Assembly: GCA_947650285.1 (NCBI GenBank)
Contig: CANTFL010001463.1
Coordinates: 1-64,000, forward strand
Reading direction: 5' to 3'
DNA: 64,000 bases
DNA from: Hyaloperonospora brassicae
Lineage: Eukaryota; Oomycota; Peronosporomycetes; Peronosporales; Peronosporaceae
Position numbers and translations under genes: made by a program. A model generated the notes under the pieces. The model was not told the origin of the DNA, searched no databases, and was given only the letters and a program-made list of their open reading frames with translations. Of the stretch, positions 22,901 through 34,533 are shown in pieces. Within the stretch, counting starts at the first letter, position 1, and every line of letters starts with the position of its first letter.

Positions 22901-23241
22901 CTCTTCTACTCTCACACACACAATATGGTTGTATAATATATATTCATGATCGATAGTATCGTATCGTCATGTATCGTATCATCATGGTAGGTAGTTAGTG
23001 AGGATACAAAATAACGTGCTTGTGAACATCTTGTCGAGGTATTTATTCGTACACTGGCGGTTTTGACAAGCACTTTTCTAGGATCGACGAATCGGGCGAT
23101 TCCGCAAAGATGGAGGGCGTTTCCGCGAAACGGGCGATATCTGCGGACGTACAACGCAATCCACTCACACACCGATTCGCGCGTTGGATCAATAGTCGAC
23201 CCTTTACCACCAAGACACCTTCCCTCCTACGTGAAGACAAG

Positions 23242-23586
23242 ATGATCAAGCGTTCGATCTTCGCTGCACTGCTTCTCGTCCTGCTTGGAGTTGCCACCTG
23301 CGCCTTTGCGAGCACGGAGTCCGCTAACGAGCTGGAGCAGCTTCCGTCTGGCGTCGATCTGGTCGGCGACCAGGAACCAATCGCTGACACGACTCCTGAA
23401 TCGAGCACGGAAGAGTTCATCGGACGTCGCGCTCGCTTCTTTCGCCACCGATTCCGATTTCCGTTCGGTGGTGGATTTCGGTACGGATGGCGGTACCCAC
23501 TCGGCTACTGGAACACGATCGGTCGCCCCATTTACGGTCCGAGATGTGTGTTTGGCCGTCCTTTCGGAGGTTTCTTCTACTGCTAA
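23242..23586 (+). CDS. Small secreted cationic aromatic/Gly-rich protein, array 2 copy A
   Basis: 114 residues, intronless. The start chosen is ATG 23242 because the signal peptide begins there (MIKRSIF, Leu/Val/Ala-rich core, CAFA before STES at about 23). An in-frame ATG 132 bp upstream would bury the signal peptide. Residues 24-60 are acidic (Glu/Asp/Ser/Thr). Arg-Arg at 62-63 marks an abrupt change to a basic, Phe/Tyr/Trp/Gly-rich tail (RFFRHRFRFPFGGGFRYGW) with two Cys (102 and the last residue, 114) that could pair. No RXLR motif. This is the left edge copy; its 5' flank has several single-base losses compared with the other units. Family not recognised. A secreted structural or surface role is a guess. 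Confidence 0.9.
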   Translation: MIKRSIFAALLLVLLGVATCAFASTESANELEQLPSGVDLVGDQEPIADTTPESSTEEFIGRRARFFRHRFRFPFGGGFRYGWRYPLGYWNTIGRPIYGPRCVFGRPFGGFFYC

Positions 23587-23952
23587 GTCGAAGTCGAACG
23601 ATGTCGTCAAGTCCAGACGAATCGCAATGAGGACCGAGCTGGACAAGCTGGTCGATGCTCCCCCCGTCTGGACAAACCGCACTGAATATCGGGCTGGAAA
23701 GTCGACGTTAAGTTTAGACTAGCCACACTTACCGGTACAGACGCAGTAGCGTCTTGAATACCAATTGCAGTTGATCGGATCACGTCTCGATTGCGGTTAT
23801 GTCGCACAGCCAGATTGAAACTCGATACGGCAAACGAACGACAGAACGAACAACAGAACGAACAGTCGGCAAATCTCGGTTCAAACGACGAACACCGACA
23901 ACATACGAAAAAAGATTGATAGAAACGACACCATTCTATCCGCAGCAGAAAC

Positions 23953-24054
23953 ATGTCCAACAAGCGTACCGTGGGCAAGTACCTCGGCAATTGTGTAAGC
24001 AAAGTGGAACATGCCATACGCGTCAGTAGCCTGGCGTCGTATCGTTCAACGTGA
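23953..24054 (+). CDS. Small conserved ORF in every array 2 spacer (33 codons; possibly a captured first exon)
   Basis: ATG at 23953 (MSNKRTVGKYLGN...), TGA at 24052-24054. Repeated in the other spacers (25438, 27246, 29060, 30343, 32156 and so on). The first 14 codons have C/G-ending codons (AAC AAG ACC GTG GGC AAG TAC CTC GGC). They are followed at once by GTAAGC, a plausible splice donor. About 24 bp before the ATG is CCATTCT (most copies), which fits the oomycete initiator pattern YCAYTYY. It looks like the promoter and first exon of a gene caught in the repeat, but no matching second exon is visible. The Trp14 codon is Cys in the A-B and K-L spacers. Confidence 0.3.
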   Translation: MSNKRTVGKYLGNCVSKVEHAIRVSSLASYRST

Positions 24055-24171
24055 TCATACATTCACTCCTTCAGACCGCATTCTTTGTCTGCTGTGTTAG
24101 CTGTCAACATACTCTTCACTGCCGTTCGTCGTTGTACCTTGTTGCACGCGTTTGGCAGACAGCTCAGAGTC

Positions 24172-24199
24172 ATCATCATCATCATCATCATCGTCATCA

Positions 24200-24246
<47 letters not shown>

Positions 24247-24252
24247 ATCATG
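24172..24252. repeat. CAT/CGT (hexamer TCATCG) microsatellite in each array 2 spacer
   Basis: CATCAT and CGTCAT repeats, about 80-90 bp in the first seven spacers (also 25655, 27463, 29278, 30561, 32373 and 34190). They shrink to about 45, 34, 38 and 38 bp in the last four (35999, 37774, 39551 and 40782). The reading frame through the tract shifts between copies (polyHis/Arg, polySer, or Ile/Val), so it is not coding. Confidence 0.9.
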
Positions 24253-24518
24253 TAGGTAGTTCAGTCGACGGATACAAAATAACGTGCTTGTGAACCATCT
24301 TGTCGAGGTATTTATTCGTACACTGGCGCCGTTTTGACAAGCACTTTTCTAGGATCGACGAATCCGGGGCGATTCCGCGAAAGATGGAGGGCGTTTCCGC
24401 GAAACGGGCGATATCTGCGGACGTACAACGCAATCCACTCACACACCGATTCGCGCGTTGGATCAATAGTCGACCCTTTACCACCAAGACACCTTCTCTC
24501 CTCCTACGTGAAGACAAG

Positions 24519-24863
24519 ATGATCAAGCGTTCGATCTTCGCTGCACTGCTTCTCGTCCTGCTTGGAGTTGCCACCTGCGCCTTTGCGAGCACGGAGTCCG
24601 CTAACGAGCTGGAGCAGCTTCCGTCTGGCGTCGATCTGGTCGGCGACCAGGAACCAATCGCTGACACGACTCCTGAATCGAGCACGGAAGAGTTCATCGG
24701 ACGTCGCGCTCGCTTCTTTCGCCACCGATTCCGATTTCCGTTCGGTGGTGGATTTCGGTACGGATGGCGGTACCCACTCGGCTACTGGAACACGATCGGT
24801 CGCCCCATTTACGGTCCGAGATGTGTGTTTGGCCGTCCTTTCGGAGGTTTCTTCTACTGCTAA
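24519..24863 (+). CDS. Small secreted cationic aromatic/Gly-rich protein, array 2 copy B
   Basis: Protein as copy A with Arg62-Arg63; silent CTG leucine codon before CTTGGA. The upstream frame is open further than in other units because of an extra G near 24366. The unit that follows lacks the 535-bp module and instead has a poly-A-rich stretch. Confidence 0.9.
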   Translation: MIKRSIFAALLLVLLGVATCAFASTESANELEQLPSGVDLVGDQEPIADTTPESSTEEFIGRRARFFRHRFRFPFGGGFRYGWRYPLGYWNTIGRPIYGPRCVFGRPFGGFFYC

Positions 24864-25065
24864 GTCGAAGTCGAACGATGTCGTCAAGTCTAGACGAACC
24901 GCAATGAGGACCGAGCTGGACAAGCTGGTCGATGCCTCCCCCCGTCTGGACAAACCGCACTGAATATCGGGCTGGAAAGTCGACGTTAAGTTTAGACTAG
25001 CCACACTTACCGGTACAGACGCAGTAGCGTCTTGAATACCAATTGCAGTTGATCGGATCACGTCC

Positions 25066-25207
25066 GCACACCCCAAGCGGGAGGGAAACCAATTCCACAC
25101 AAAAAAAGGTTCCCCCCAAAAAAAAAAATTTGGGGGGAGAAGACAAAACAGGGGGGTGGTAACAAAAAAAAAAAAAAAAAAGATCAGAGGAGGGAAAAGG
25201 GGTGGAG

Positions 25208-25244
<37 letters not shown>

Positions 25245-25271
25245 ATTATCCCAACAAAAAAAAAAAACAGA
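25066..25271. other. Poly-A/poly-G-rich anomalous stretch, probable assembly artefact
   Basis: About 206 bp of long A runs, G runs and C runs with no similarity to any other unit, sitting exactly where the 535-bp module is present or absent (between CACGTCC and TCGATTGCGG). Sequence on both sides is normal array. It looks like low-quality read filler or a badly closed gap, not a gene or an insertion with defined ends. Confidence 0.7.
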
Positions 25272-26005
25272 TCGATTGCGGTTATGTCGCACAGCCAGAT
25301 TGAAACTCGATACGGCAAACGAACGACAGAACGAACAACAGAACGAACAGTCGGCAAATCTCGGTTCAAACGACGAACACCGACAACATACGAAAAAAGA
25401 TTGATAGAAACTACACCATTCTATCCGCAGCAGAAACATGTCCAACAAGCGTACCGTGGGCAAGTACCTCGGCAATTGGGTAAGCAAAGTGGAACATGCC
25501 ATACGCGTCAGTAGCCTGGCGTCGTATCGTTCAACGTGATCATACATTCACTCCTTCAGACCGCATTCTTTGTCTGCTGTGTTAGCTGTCAACATACTCT
25601 TCACTGCCGTTCGTCGTTGTACCTTGTTGCACGCGTTTGGCAGACAGCTCAGAGTCATCATCATCATCATCATCGTCATCGTCATCATCATCGTCATCGT
25701 CATCGTCATCATCATCGTCATCGTCATCGTCATCATCATGTAGGTAGTTCAGTCGACGGATACAAAATAACGTGCTTGTGAACCATCTTGTCGAGGTATT
25801 TATTCGTACACTGGCGCCGTTTTGACAAGCACCTTTCTAGGATCGACGAATCCGGGCGATTCCGCGAAAGATGGAGGGCGTTTCCGCGAAACGTGCGATA
25901 TCTGCGGACGTACAACGCAATCCACTCACACACCGATTCGCGCGTTGGATCAATAGTCGACCCTTTACCACCAAGACACCTTCTCTCCTCCTACGTGAAG
26001 ACAAG

Positions 26006-26350
26006 ATGATCAAGCGTTCGATCTTCGCTGCACTGCTTCTCGTCCTGCTTGGAGTTGCCACCTGCGCCTTTGCGAGCACGGAGTCCGCTAACGAGCTGGA
26101 GCAGCTTCCGTCTGGCGTCGATCTGGTCGGCGACCAGGAACCAATCGCTGACACGACTCCTGAATCGAGCACGGAAGAGTTCATCGGACGTCGCGCTCGC
26201 TTCTTTCGCCACCGATTCCGATTTCCGTTCGGTGGTGGATTTCGGTACGGATGGCGGTACCCACTCGGCTACTGGAACACGATCGGTCGCCCCATTTACG
26301 GTCCGAGATGTGTGTTTGGCCGTCCTTTCGGAGGTTTCTTCTACTGCTAA
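26006..26350 (+). CDS. Small secreted cationic aromatic/Gly-rich protein, array 2 copy C
   Basis: Protein with Arg62-Arg63 and the CTG silent variant. The 535-bp module that follows (26552-27079) differs from the others by several single-base losses at C/G positions. Confidence 0.9.
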   Translation: MIKRSIFAALLLVLLGVATCAFASTESANELEQLPSGVDLVGDQEPIADTTPESSTEEFIGRRARFFRHRFRFPFGGGFRYGWRYPLGYWNTIGRPIYGPRCVFGRPFGGFFYC

Positions 26351-27488
26351 GTCGAAGTCGAACGATGTCGTCAAGTCTAGACGAACCGCAATGAGGACCG
26401 AGCTGGACAAGCTGGTCGATGCTCCCCCCCGTCTGGACAAACCGCACTGAATATCGGGCTGGAAAGTCGACGTTAAGTTTAGACTAGCCACACTTACCGG
26501 TACAGACGCAGTAGCGTCTTGAATACCAATTGCAGTTGATCGGATCACGTCGTTTTGACGTCTACTCTCTTCTATTTGATCACACCCTCGAACGGTGAGG
26601 TAAGCCATTACTACACAACATGGTTGCATGCCATCGAAAGAACGTATTGGCTGAGTATGGATACACGTGGTTGGTAGCTATACAAGAAAACGACAGCGAT
26701 TGTGCATCGCAGATGGTGTACATGGTTGAGTGCTGACGATAAGGACAGGGTCATAAATGACAGCTACATGCACTTTATGATAGTCGCATCACAGTACATG
26801 ACAGACACAGCTTTGTACATGATAGCTTTGTGGCTCCTTCTTCGCTGGTGGGCTGCATGGTTCGCGACTCGCTGAGCCGATATCTTCCTTGGACGACCAG
26901 CTCATCGGTTCATGCTACGATCCGGATGCCACGTGAACACAAGAAAGGAGTACAACGAGAGTGTAGGATACCGCGACACGATAGGGCTCCAGTCGCAACG
27001 ACCAGCAAGATGAGAAGGGTTTGTCCATACTCTTCAAGGCTGAAGCCAACGCTGACTCCGACAAAATGAACATGAACAATCGATTGCGGTTATGTCGCAC
27101 AGCCAGATTGAAACTCGATACGGCAAACGAACGACAGAACGAACAACAGAACGAACAGTCGGCAAATCTCGGTTCAAACGACGAACACCAACAACATACG
27201 AAAAAAGATTGATAGAAACTACACCATTCTATCCGCAGCAGAAACATGTCCAACAAGCGTACCGTGGGCAAGTACCTCGGCAATTGGGTAAGCAAAGTGG
27301 AACATGCCATACGCGTCAGTAGCCTGGCGTCGTATCGTTCAACGTGATCATACATTCACTCCTTCAGACCGCATTCTTTGTCTGCTGTGTTAGCTGTCAA
27401 CATACTCTTCACTGCCGTTCGTCGTTGTACCTTGTTGCACGCGTTTGGCAGACAGCTCAGAGTCATCATCATATAGTCGTCGTCATCA

Positions 27489-27541
<53 letters not shown>

Positions 27542-27812
27542 ATCATGTAGGTAGTTCAGTCGACGGATACAAAATAACGTGCTTGTGAACCATCTTGTCG
27601 AGGTATTTATTCGTACACTGGCGCCGTTTTGACAAGCACCTTTCTAGGATCGACGAATCCGGGCGATTCCGCGAAAGATGGAGGGCGTTTCCGCGAAACG
27701 TGCGATATCTGCGGACGTACAACGCAATCCACTCACACACCGATTCGCGCGTTGGATCAATAGTCGACCCTTTACCACCAAGACACCTTCTCTCCTCCTA
27801 CGTGAAGACAAG

Positions 27813-28157
27813 ATGATCAAGCGTTCGATCTTCGCTGCACTGCTTCTCGTCCTGCTTGGAGTTGCCACCTGCGCCTTTGCGAGCACGGAGTCCGCTAACG
27901 AGCTGGAGCAGCTTCCGTCTGGCGTCGATCTGGTCGGCGACCAGGAACCAATCGCTGACACGACTCCTGAATCGAGCACGGAAGAGTTCATCGGACGTCG
28001 CGCTCGCTTCTTTCGCCACCGATTCCGATTTCCGTTCGGTGGTGGATTTCGGTACGGATGGCGGTACCCACTCGGCTACTGGAACACGATCGGTCGCCCC
28101 ATTTACGGTCCGAGATGTGTGTTTGGCCGTCCTTTCGGAGGTTTCTTCTACTGCTAA
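27813..28157 (+). CDS. Small secreted cationic aromatic/Gly-rich protein, array 2 copy D
   Basis: Protein with Arg62-Arg63 and the CTG silent variant. It is followed by a complete 535-bp module (28359-28893), the best reference copy of the long unit. Confidence 0.9.
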   Translation: MIKRSIFAALLLVLLGVATCAFASTESANELEQLPSGVDLVGDQEPIADTTPESSTEEFIGRRARFFRHRFRFPFGGGFRYGWRYPLGYWNTIGRPIYGPRCVFGRPFGGFFYC

Positions 28158-28358
28158 GTCGAAGTCGAACGATGTCGTCAAGTCTAGACGAACCGCAATG
28201 AGGACCGAGCTGGACAAGCTGGTCGATGCCTCCCCCCGTCTGGACAAACCGCACTGAATATCGGGCTGGAAAGTCGACGTTAAGTTTAGACTAGCCACAC
28301 TTACCGGTACAGACGCAGTAGCGTCTTGAATACCAATTGCAGTTGATCGGATCACGTC

Positions 28359-28893
28359 CCGCTTTTGACGTCTATTCTCTTCTATTTGATCACACCCTCG
28401 AACGCGTGAGGTAAGCCATTACGTACACAACATGGTTGCATGCCATCGAAAGAACGTATTGGCTGAGTATGCGATACACGTGGTTGGTAGCTATACAAGA
28501 AAACGACAGCGATTGTGCATCGCAGATGGTGTACATGGTTGAGTGCTGACGATAAGGACAGCGGTCATAAATGACAGCTACATGCACTTTATGATAGTCG
28601 CATCACAGTACATGACAGACACAGCTTTGTACATGATAGCTTTGTGGCTCCTTCTTCGCTGGTGGGCTGCATGGTTCGCGACTCGCTGAGCCGATATCTT
28701 CCTTGAACGACCAGCTCATCGGTCCATGCTGCGATCCGGATGCCACGTGAACACAAGAAAGGAGTACAACGAGAGTGTAGGATACCGCGACACGATAGGG
28801 CTCCAGTCGCAACGACCGGCAAGATGAGAAGGGTTTGTCCATACTCTTCAAGGCTGAAGCCAACGCTGACTCCGACAAAATGAACATGAACAA
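28359..28893. repeat. 535-bp module present only in long units of array 2
   Basis: Inserted between CACGTC and TCGATTGCGG. Also at 26552-27079, 31455-31989, 33273-33805, 35080-35614, 36856-37390 and 38631-39165, and partly after copy L (from about 41631). Absent after copies A, E and K, and replaced by poly-A-rich sequence after copy B. It has no GT...AG ends, no terminal repeats and no conserved ORF, so it is neither an obvious intron nor a transposon. Since it is also found at the right edge, the short form looks like a deletion. Confidence 0.85.
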
Positions 28894-29307
28894 TCGATTG
28901 CGGTTATGTCGCACAGCCAGATTGAAACTCGATACGGCAAACGAACGACAGAGCGAACAACAGAACGAACAGTCGGCAAATCTCGGTTCAAACGACGAAC
29001 ACCGACAACATACGAAAAAAGATTGATAGAAACTACACCATTCTATCCGCAGCAGAAACATGTCCAACAAGCGTACCGTGGGCAAGTACCTCGGCAATTG
29101 GGTAAGCAAAGTGGAACATGCCATACGCGTCAGTAGCCTGGCGTCGTATCGTTCAACGTGATCATACATTCACCCCTTCAGACCGCATTCTTTGTCTGCT
29201 GTGTTAGCTGTCAACATACTCTTCACTGCCGTTCGTCGTTGTACCTTGTTGCACGCGTTTGGCAGACAGCTCAGAGTCATCATCATCATCACTCGTCGTC
29301 ATCATCA

Positions 29308-29360
<53 letters not shown>

Positions 29361-29631
29361 ATCATGTAGGTAGTTCAGTCGACGGATACAAAATAACGTG
29401 CTTGTGAACCATCTTGTCGAGGTATTTATTCGTACACTGGCGCCGTTTTGACAAGCACCTTTCTAGGATCGACGAATCCGGGCGATTCCGCGAAAGATGG
29501 AGGGCGTTTCCGCGAAACGTGCGATATCTGCGGACGTACAACGCAATCCACTCACACACCGATTCGCGCGTTGGATCAATAGTCGACCCTTTACCACCAA
29601 GACACCTTCTCTCCTCCTACGTGAAGACAAG

Positions 29632-29976
29632 ATGATCAAGCGTTCGATCTTCGCTGCACTGCTTCTCGTCCTGCTTGGAGTTGCCACCTGCGCCTTTGCG
29701 AGCACGGAGTCCGCTAACGAGCTGGAGCAGCTTCCGTCTGGCGTCGATCTGGTCGGCGACCAGGAACCAATCGCTGACACGACTCCTGAATCGAGCACGG
29801 AAGAGTTCATCGGACGTCGCGCTCGCTTCTTTCGCCACCGATTCCGATTTCCGTTCGGTGGTGGATTTCGGTACGGATGGCGGTACCCACTCGGCTACTG
29901 GAACACGATCGGTCGCCCCATTTACGGTCCGAGATGTGTGTTTGGCCGTCCTTTCGGAGGTTTCTTCTACTGCTAA
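29632..29976 (+). CDS. Small secreted cationic aromatic/Gly-rich protein, array 2 copy E
   Basis: Protein with Arg62-Arg63 and the CTG silent variant. The unit that follows is the short form: CACGTC joins directly to TCGATTGCGG near 30178. Confidence 0.9.
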   Translation: MIKRSIFAALLLVLLGVATCAFASTESANELEQLPSGVDLVGDQEPIADTTPESSTEEFIGRRARFFRHRFRFPFGGGFRYGWRYPLGYWNTIGRPIYGPRCVFGRPFGGFFYC

Positions 29977-30590
29977 GTCGAAGTCGAACGATGTCGTCAA
30001 GTCTAGACGAACCGCAATGAGGACCGAGCTGGACAAGCTGGTCGATGCCTCCCCCCGTCTGGACAAACCGCACTGAATATCGGGCTGGAAAGTCGACGTT
30101 AAGTTTAGACTAGCCACACTTACCGGTACAGACGCAGTAGCGTCTTGAATACCAATTGCAGTTGATCGGATCACGTCTCGATTGCGGTTATGTCGCACAG
30201 CCAGATTGAAACTCGATACGGCAAACGAACGACAGAACGAACAACAGAACGAACAGTCGGCAAATCTCGGTTCAAACGACGAACACCGACAACATACGAA
30301 AAAAGATTGATAGAAACTACACCATTCTATCCGCAGCAGAAACATGTCCAACAAGCGTACCGTGGGCAAGTACCTCGGCAATTGGGTAAGCAAAGTGGAA
30401 CATGCCATACGCGTCAGTAGCCTGGCGTCGTATCGTTCAACGTGATCATACATTCACTCCTTCAGACCGCATTCTTTGTCTGCTGTGTTAGCTGTCAACA
30501 TACTCTTCACTGCCGTTCGTCGTTGTACCTTGTTGCACGCGTTTGGCAGACAGCTCAGAGTCATCATCATCATCATCATCATCGTCATCA

Positions 30591-30637
<47 letters not shown>

Positions 30638-30908
30638 ATCATGTAGGTAGTTCAGTCGACGGATACAAAATAACGTGCTTGTGAACCATCTTGTCGAGGT
30701 ATTTATTCGTACACTGGCGCCGTTTTGACAAGCACCTTTCTAGGATCGACGAATCCGGGCGATTCCGCGAAAGATGGAGGGCGTTTCCGCGAAACGTGCG
30801 ATATCTGCGGACGTACAACGCAATCCACTCACACACCGATTCGCGCGTTGGATCAATAGTCGACCCTTTACCACCAAGACACCTTCTCTCCTCCTACGTG
30901 AAGACAAG

Positions 30909-31253
30909 ATGATCAAGCGTTCGATCTTCGCTGCACTGCTTCTCGTCCTCCTTGGAGTTGCCACCTGCGCCTTTGCGAGCACGGAGTCCGCTAACGAGCT
31001 GGAGCAGCTTCCGTCTGGCGTCGATCTGGTCGGCGACCAGGAACCAATCGCTGACACGACTCCTGAATCGAGCACGGAAGAGTTCATCGGACGTCGCGCT
31101 CGCTTCTTTCGCCACCGATTCCGATTTCCGTTCGGTGGTGGATTTCGGTACGGATGGCGGTACCCACTCGGCTACTGGAACACGATCGGTCGCCCCATTT
31201 ACGGTCCGAGATGTGTGTTTGGCCGTCCTTTCGGAGGTTTCTTCTACTGCTAA
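30909..31253 (+). CDS. Small secreted cationic aromatic/Gly-rich protein, array 2 copy F
   Basis: The only copy that combines Arg62 with the CTC silent variant in the signal-peptide region, so it is a recombinant between the left-hand and right-hand haplotypes of the array. Confidence 0.9.
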   Translation: MIKRSIFAALLLVLLGVATCAFASTESANELEQLPSGVDLVGDQEPIADTTPESSTEEFIGRRARFFRHRFRFPFGGGFRYGWRYPLGYWNTIGRPIYGPRCVFGRPFGGFFYC

Positions 31254-32726
31254 GTCGAAGTCGAACGATGTCGTCAAGTCTAGACGAACCGCAATGAGGA
31301 CCGAGCTGGACAAGCTGGTCGATGCTCCTCCCCGTCTGGACAAACCGCACTGAATATCGGGCTGGAAAGTCGACGTTAAGTTTAGACTAGCCACACTTAC
31401 CGGTACAGACGCAGTAGCGTCTTGAATACCAATTGCAGTTGATCGGATCACGTCCCGCTTTTGACGTCTATTCTCTTCTATTTGATCACACCCTCGAACG
31501 CGTGAGGTAAGCCATTACGTACACAACATGGTTGCATGCCATCGAAAGAACGTATTGGCTGAGTATGCGATACACGTGGTTGGTAGCTATACAAGAAAAC
31601 GACAGCGATTGTGCATCGCAGATGGTGTACATGGTTGAGTGCTGACGATAAGGACAGCGGTCATAAATGACAGCTACATGCACTTTATGATAGTCGCATC
31701 ACAGTACATGACAGACACAGCTTTGTACATGATAGCTTTGTGGCTCCTTCTTCGCTGGTGGGCTGCATGGTTCGCGACTCGCTGAGCCGATATCTTCCTT
31801 GGACGAGCAGCTCATCGGTTCATGCTACGATCCGGATGCCACGTGAACACAAGAAAGGAGTGCAACGAGAGTGTAGGATACCGCGACACGATAGGGCTCC
31901 AGTCGCAACGACCGGCAAGATGAGAAGGGTTTGTCCATACTCTTCAAGGCTGAAGCCAACGCTGACTCCGACAAAATGAACATGAACAATCGATTGCGGT
32001 TATGTCGCACAGCCAGATTGAAACTCGATACGGCAAACGAACGACAGAACGAACAACAGAACGAACAGTCGGCAAATCTCGGTTCAAACGACGAACACCG
32101 ACAACATACGAAAAAAGATTGATAGAAACTACACCATTCTATCCGCAGCAGAAACATGTCCAACAAGCGTACCGTGGGCAAGTACCTCGGCAATTGGGTA
32201 AGCAAAGTGGAACATGCCATACGCGTCAGTAGCCTGGCGTCGTATCGTTCAACGTGATCATACATTCACTCCTTCAGACCGCATTCTTTGTCTGCTGTGT
32301 TAGCTGTCAACATACTCTTCACTGCCGTTCGTCGTTGTACCTTGTTGCACGCGTTTGGCAGACAGCTCAGAGTCATCATCATCATCATCGTCGTCGTCGT
32401 CATCATCATCGTCATCGTCGTCGTCATCATCATCGTCATCGTCATCGTCATCATCATCATGTAGGTAGTTCAGTCGACGGATACAAAATAACGTGCTTGT
32501 GAACCATCTTGTCGAGGTATTTATTCGTACACTGGCGCCGTTTTGACAAGCACCTTTCTAGGATCGACGAATCCGGGCGATTCCGCGAAAGATGGAGGGC
32601 GTTTCCGCGAAACGGGCGATATCTGCGGACGTACAACGCAATCCACTCACACACCGATTCGCGCGTTGGATCAATAGTCGACCCTTTACCACCAAGACAC
32701 CTTCTCTCCTCCTACGTGAAGACAAG

Positions 32727-33071
32727 ATGATCAAGCGTTCGATCTTCGCTGCACTGCTTCTCGTCCTGCTTGGAGTTGCCACCTGCGCCTTTGCGAGCAC
32801 GGAGTCCGCTAACGAGCTGGAGCAGCTTCCGTCTGGCGTCGATCTGGTCGGCGACCAGGAACCAATCGCTGACACGACTCCTGAATCGAGCACGGAAGAG
32901 TTCATCGGAAGTCGCGCTCGCTTCTTTCGCCACCGATTCCGATTTCCGTTCGGTGGTGGATTTCGGTACGGATGGCGGTACCCACTCGGCTACTGGAACA
33001 CGATCGGTCGCCCCATTTACGGTCCGAGATGTGTGTTTGGCCGTCCTTTCGGAGGTTTCTTCTACTGCTAA
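32727..33071 (+). CDS. Small secreted cationic aromatic/Gly-rich protein, array 2 copy G
   Basis: First copy with Ser at residue 62 (AGT), which removes the dibasic pair. It still has the CTG silent variant, the fourth possible combination of the two sites. Confidence 0.9.
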   Translation: MIKRSIFAALLLVLLGVATCAFASTESANELEQLPSGVDLVGDQEPIADTTPESSTEEFIGSRARFFRHRFRFPFGGGFRYGWRYPLGYWNTIGRPIYGPRCVFGRPFGGFFYC

Positions 33072-34215
33072 GTCGAAGTCGAACGATGTCGTCAAGTCTA
33101 GACGAACCGCAATGAGGACCGAGCTGGACAAGCTGGTCGATGCTCCTCCCCGTCTAGACAAACCGCACTGAATATCGGGCTGGAAAGTCGACGTTAAGTT
33201 TAGACTAGCCACACTTACCGGTACAGACGCAGTAGCGTCTTGAATACCAATTGCAGTTGATCGGATCACGTCCCGCTTTTGACGTCTATCTCTTCTATTT
33301 GATCACACCCTCGAACGCGTGAGGTAAGCCATTACGTACACAACATGGTTGCATGCCATCGAAAGAACGTATTGGCTGAGTATGCGATACACGTGGTTGG
33401 TAGCTATACAAGAAAACGACAGCGATTGTGCATCGCAGATGGTGTACATGGTTGAGTGCTGACGATAAGGACAGCGGTCATAAATGACAGCTACATGCAC
33501 TTTATGATAGTCGCATCACAGTACATGACAGACACAGCTTTGTACATGATAGCTTTGTGGCTCCTTCTTCGCTGGTGGGCTGCATGGTTCGCGACTCGCT
33601 GAGCCGATATCTTCCTTGGACGAGCAGTCATCGGTTCATGCTACGATCCGGATGCCACGTGAACACAAGAAAGGAGTGCAACGAGAGTGTAGGATACCGC
33701 GACACGATAGGGCTCCAGTCGCAACGACCGGCAAGATGAGAAGGGTTTGTCCATACTCTTCAAGGCTGAAGCCAACGCTGACTCCGACAAAATGAACATG
33801 AACAATCGATTGCGGTTATGTCGCACAGCCAGATTGAAACTCGATACGGCAAACGAACGACAGAACGAACAACAGAACGAACAGTCGGCAAATCTCGGTT
33901 CAAACGACGAACACCGACAACATACGAAAAAAGATTGATAGAAACTACACCATTCTATCCGCAGCAGAAACATGTCCAACAAGCGTACCGTGGGCAAGTA
34001 CCTCGGCAATTGGGTAAGCAAAGTGGAACATGCCATACGCGTCAGTAGCCTGGCGTCGTATCGTTCAACGTGATCATACATTCACTCCTTCAGACCGCAT
34101 TCTTTGTCTGCTGTGTTAGCTGTCAACATACTCTTCACTGCCGTTCGTCGTTGTACCTTGTTGCACGCGTTTGGCAGACAGCTCAGAGTCATCATCATCA
34201 TCATCGTCGTCATCA

Positions 34216-34262
<47 letters not shown>

Positions 34263-34533
34263 ATCATGTAGGTAGTTCAGTCGACGGATACAAAATAACG
34301 TGCTTGTGAACCATCTTGTCGAGGTATTTATTCGTACACTGGCGCCGTTTTGACAAGCACCTTTCTAGGATCGACGAATCCGGGCGATTCCGCGAAAGAT
34401 GGAGGGCGTTTCCGCGAAACGTGCGATATCTGCGGACGTACAACGCAATCCACTCACACACCGATTCGCGCGTTGGATCAATAGTCGACCCTTTACCACC
34501 AAGACACCTTCTCTCCTCCTACGTGAAGACAAG

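Noticed and set aside
23110..23586. Upstream in-frame ATG extending the array 2 protein to 158-187 residues
   Set aside because: The extension would place the signal peptide inside the protein. Its length and sequence vary with single-base indels in the 5' flank.
24051..24293. His/Arg-repeat peptide from the CAT/CGT microsatellite, possibly spliced to the small upstream ORF
   Set aside because: The frame through the tract changes between copies (polySer in one, Ile/Val in another), so no coding constraint is visible.
26552..28893. The 535-bp module as an intron retained in some copies
   Set aside because: Its ends are CC...AA, not GT...AG on either strand, and it lies outside the coding sequence.
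29617..30453. Minus-strand ORFs of 185-347 codons opposite array 2 genes
   Set aside because: Shadows of the plus-strand gene; they join or break depending on long or short unit type.
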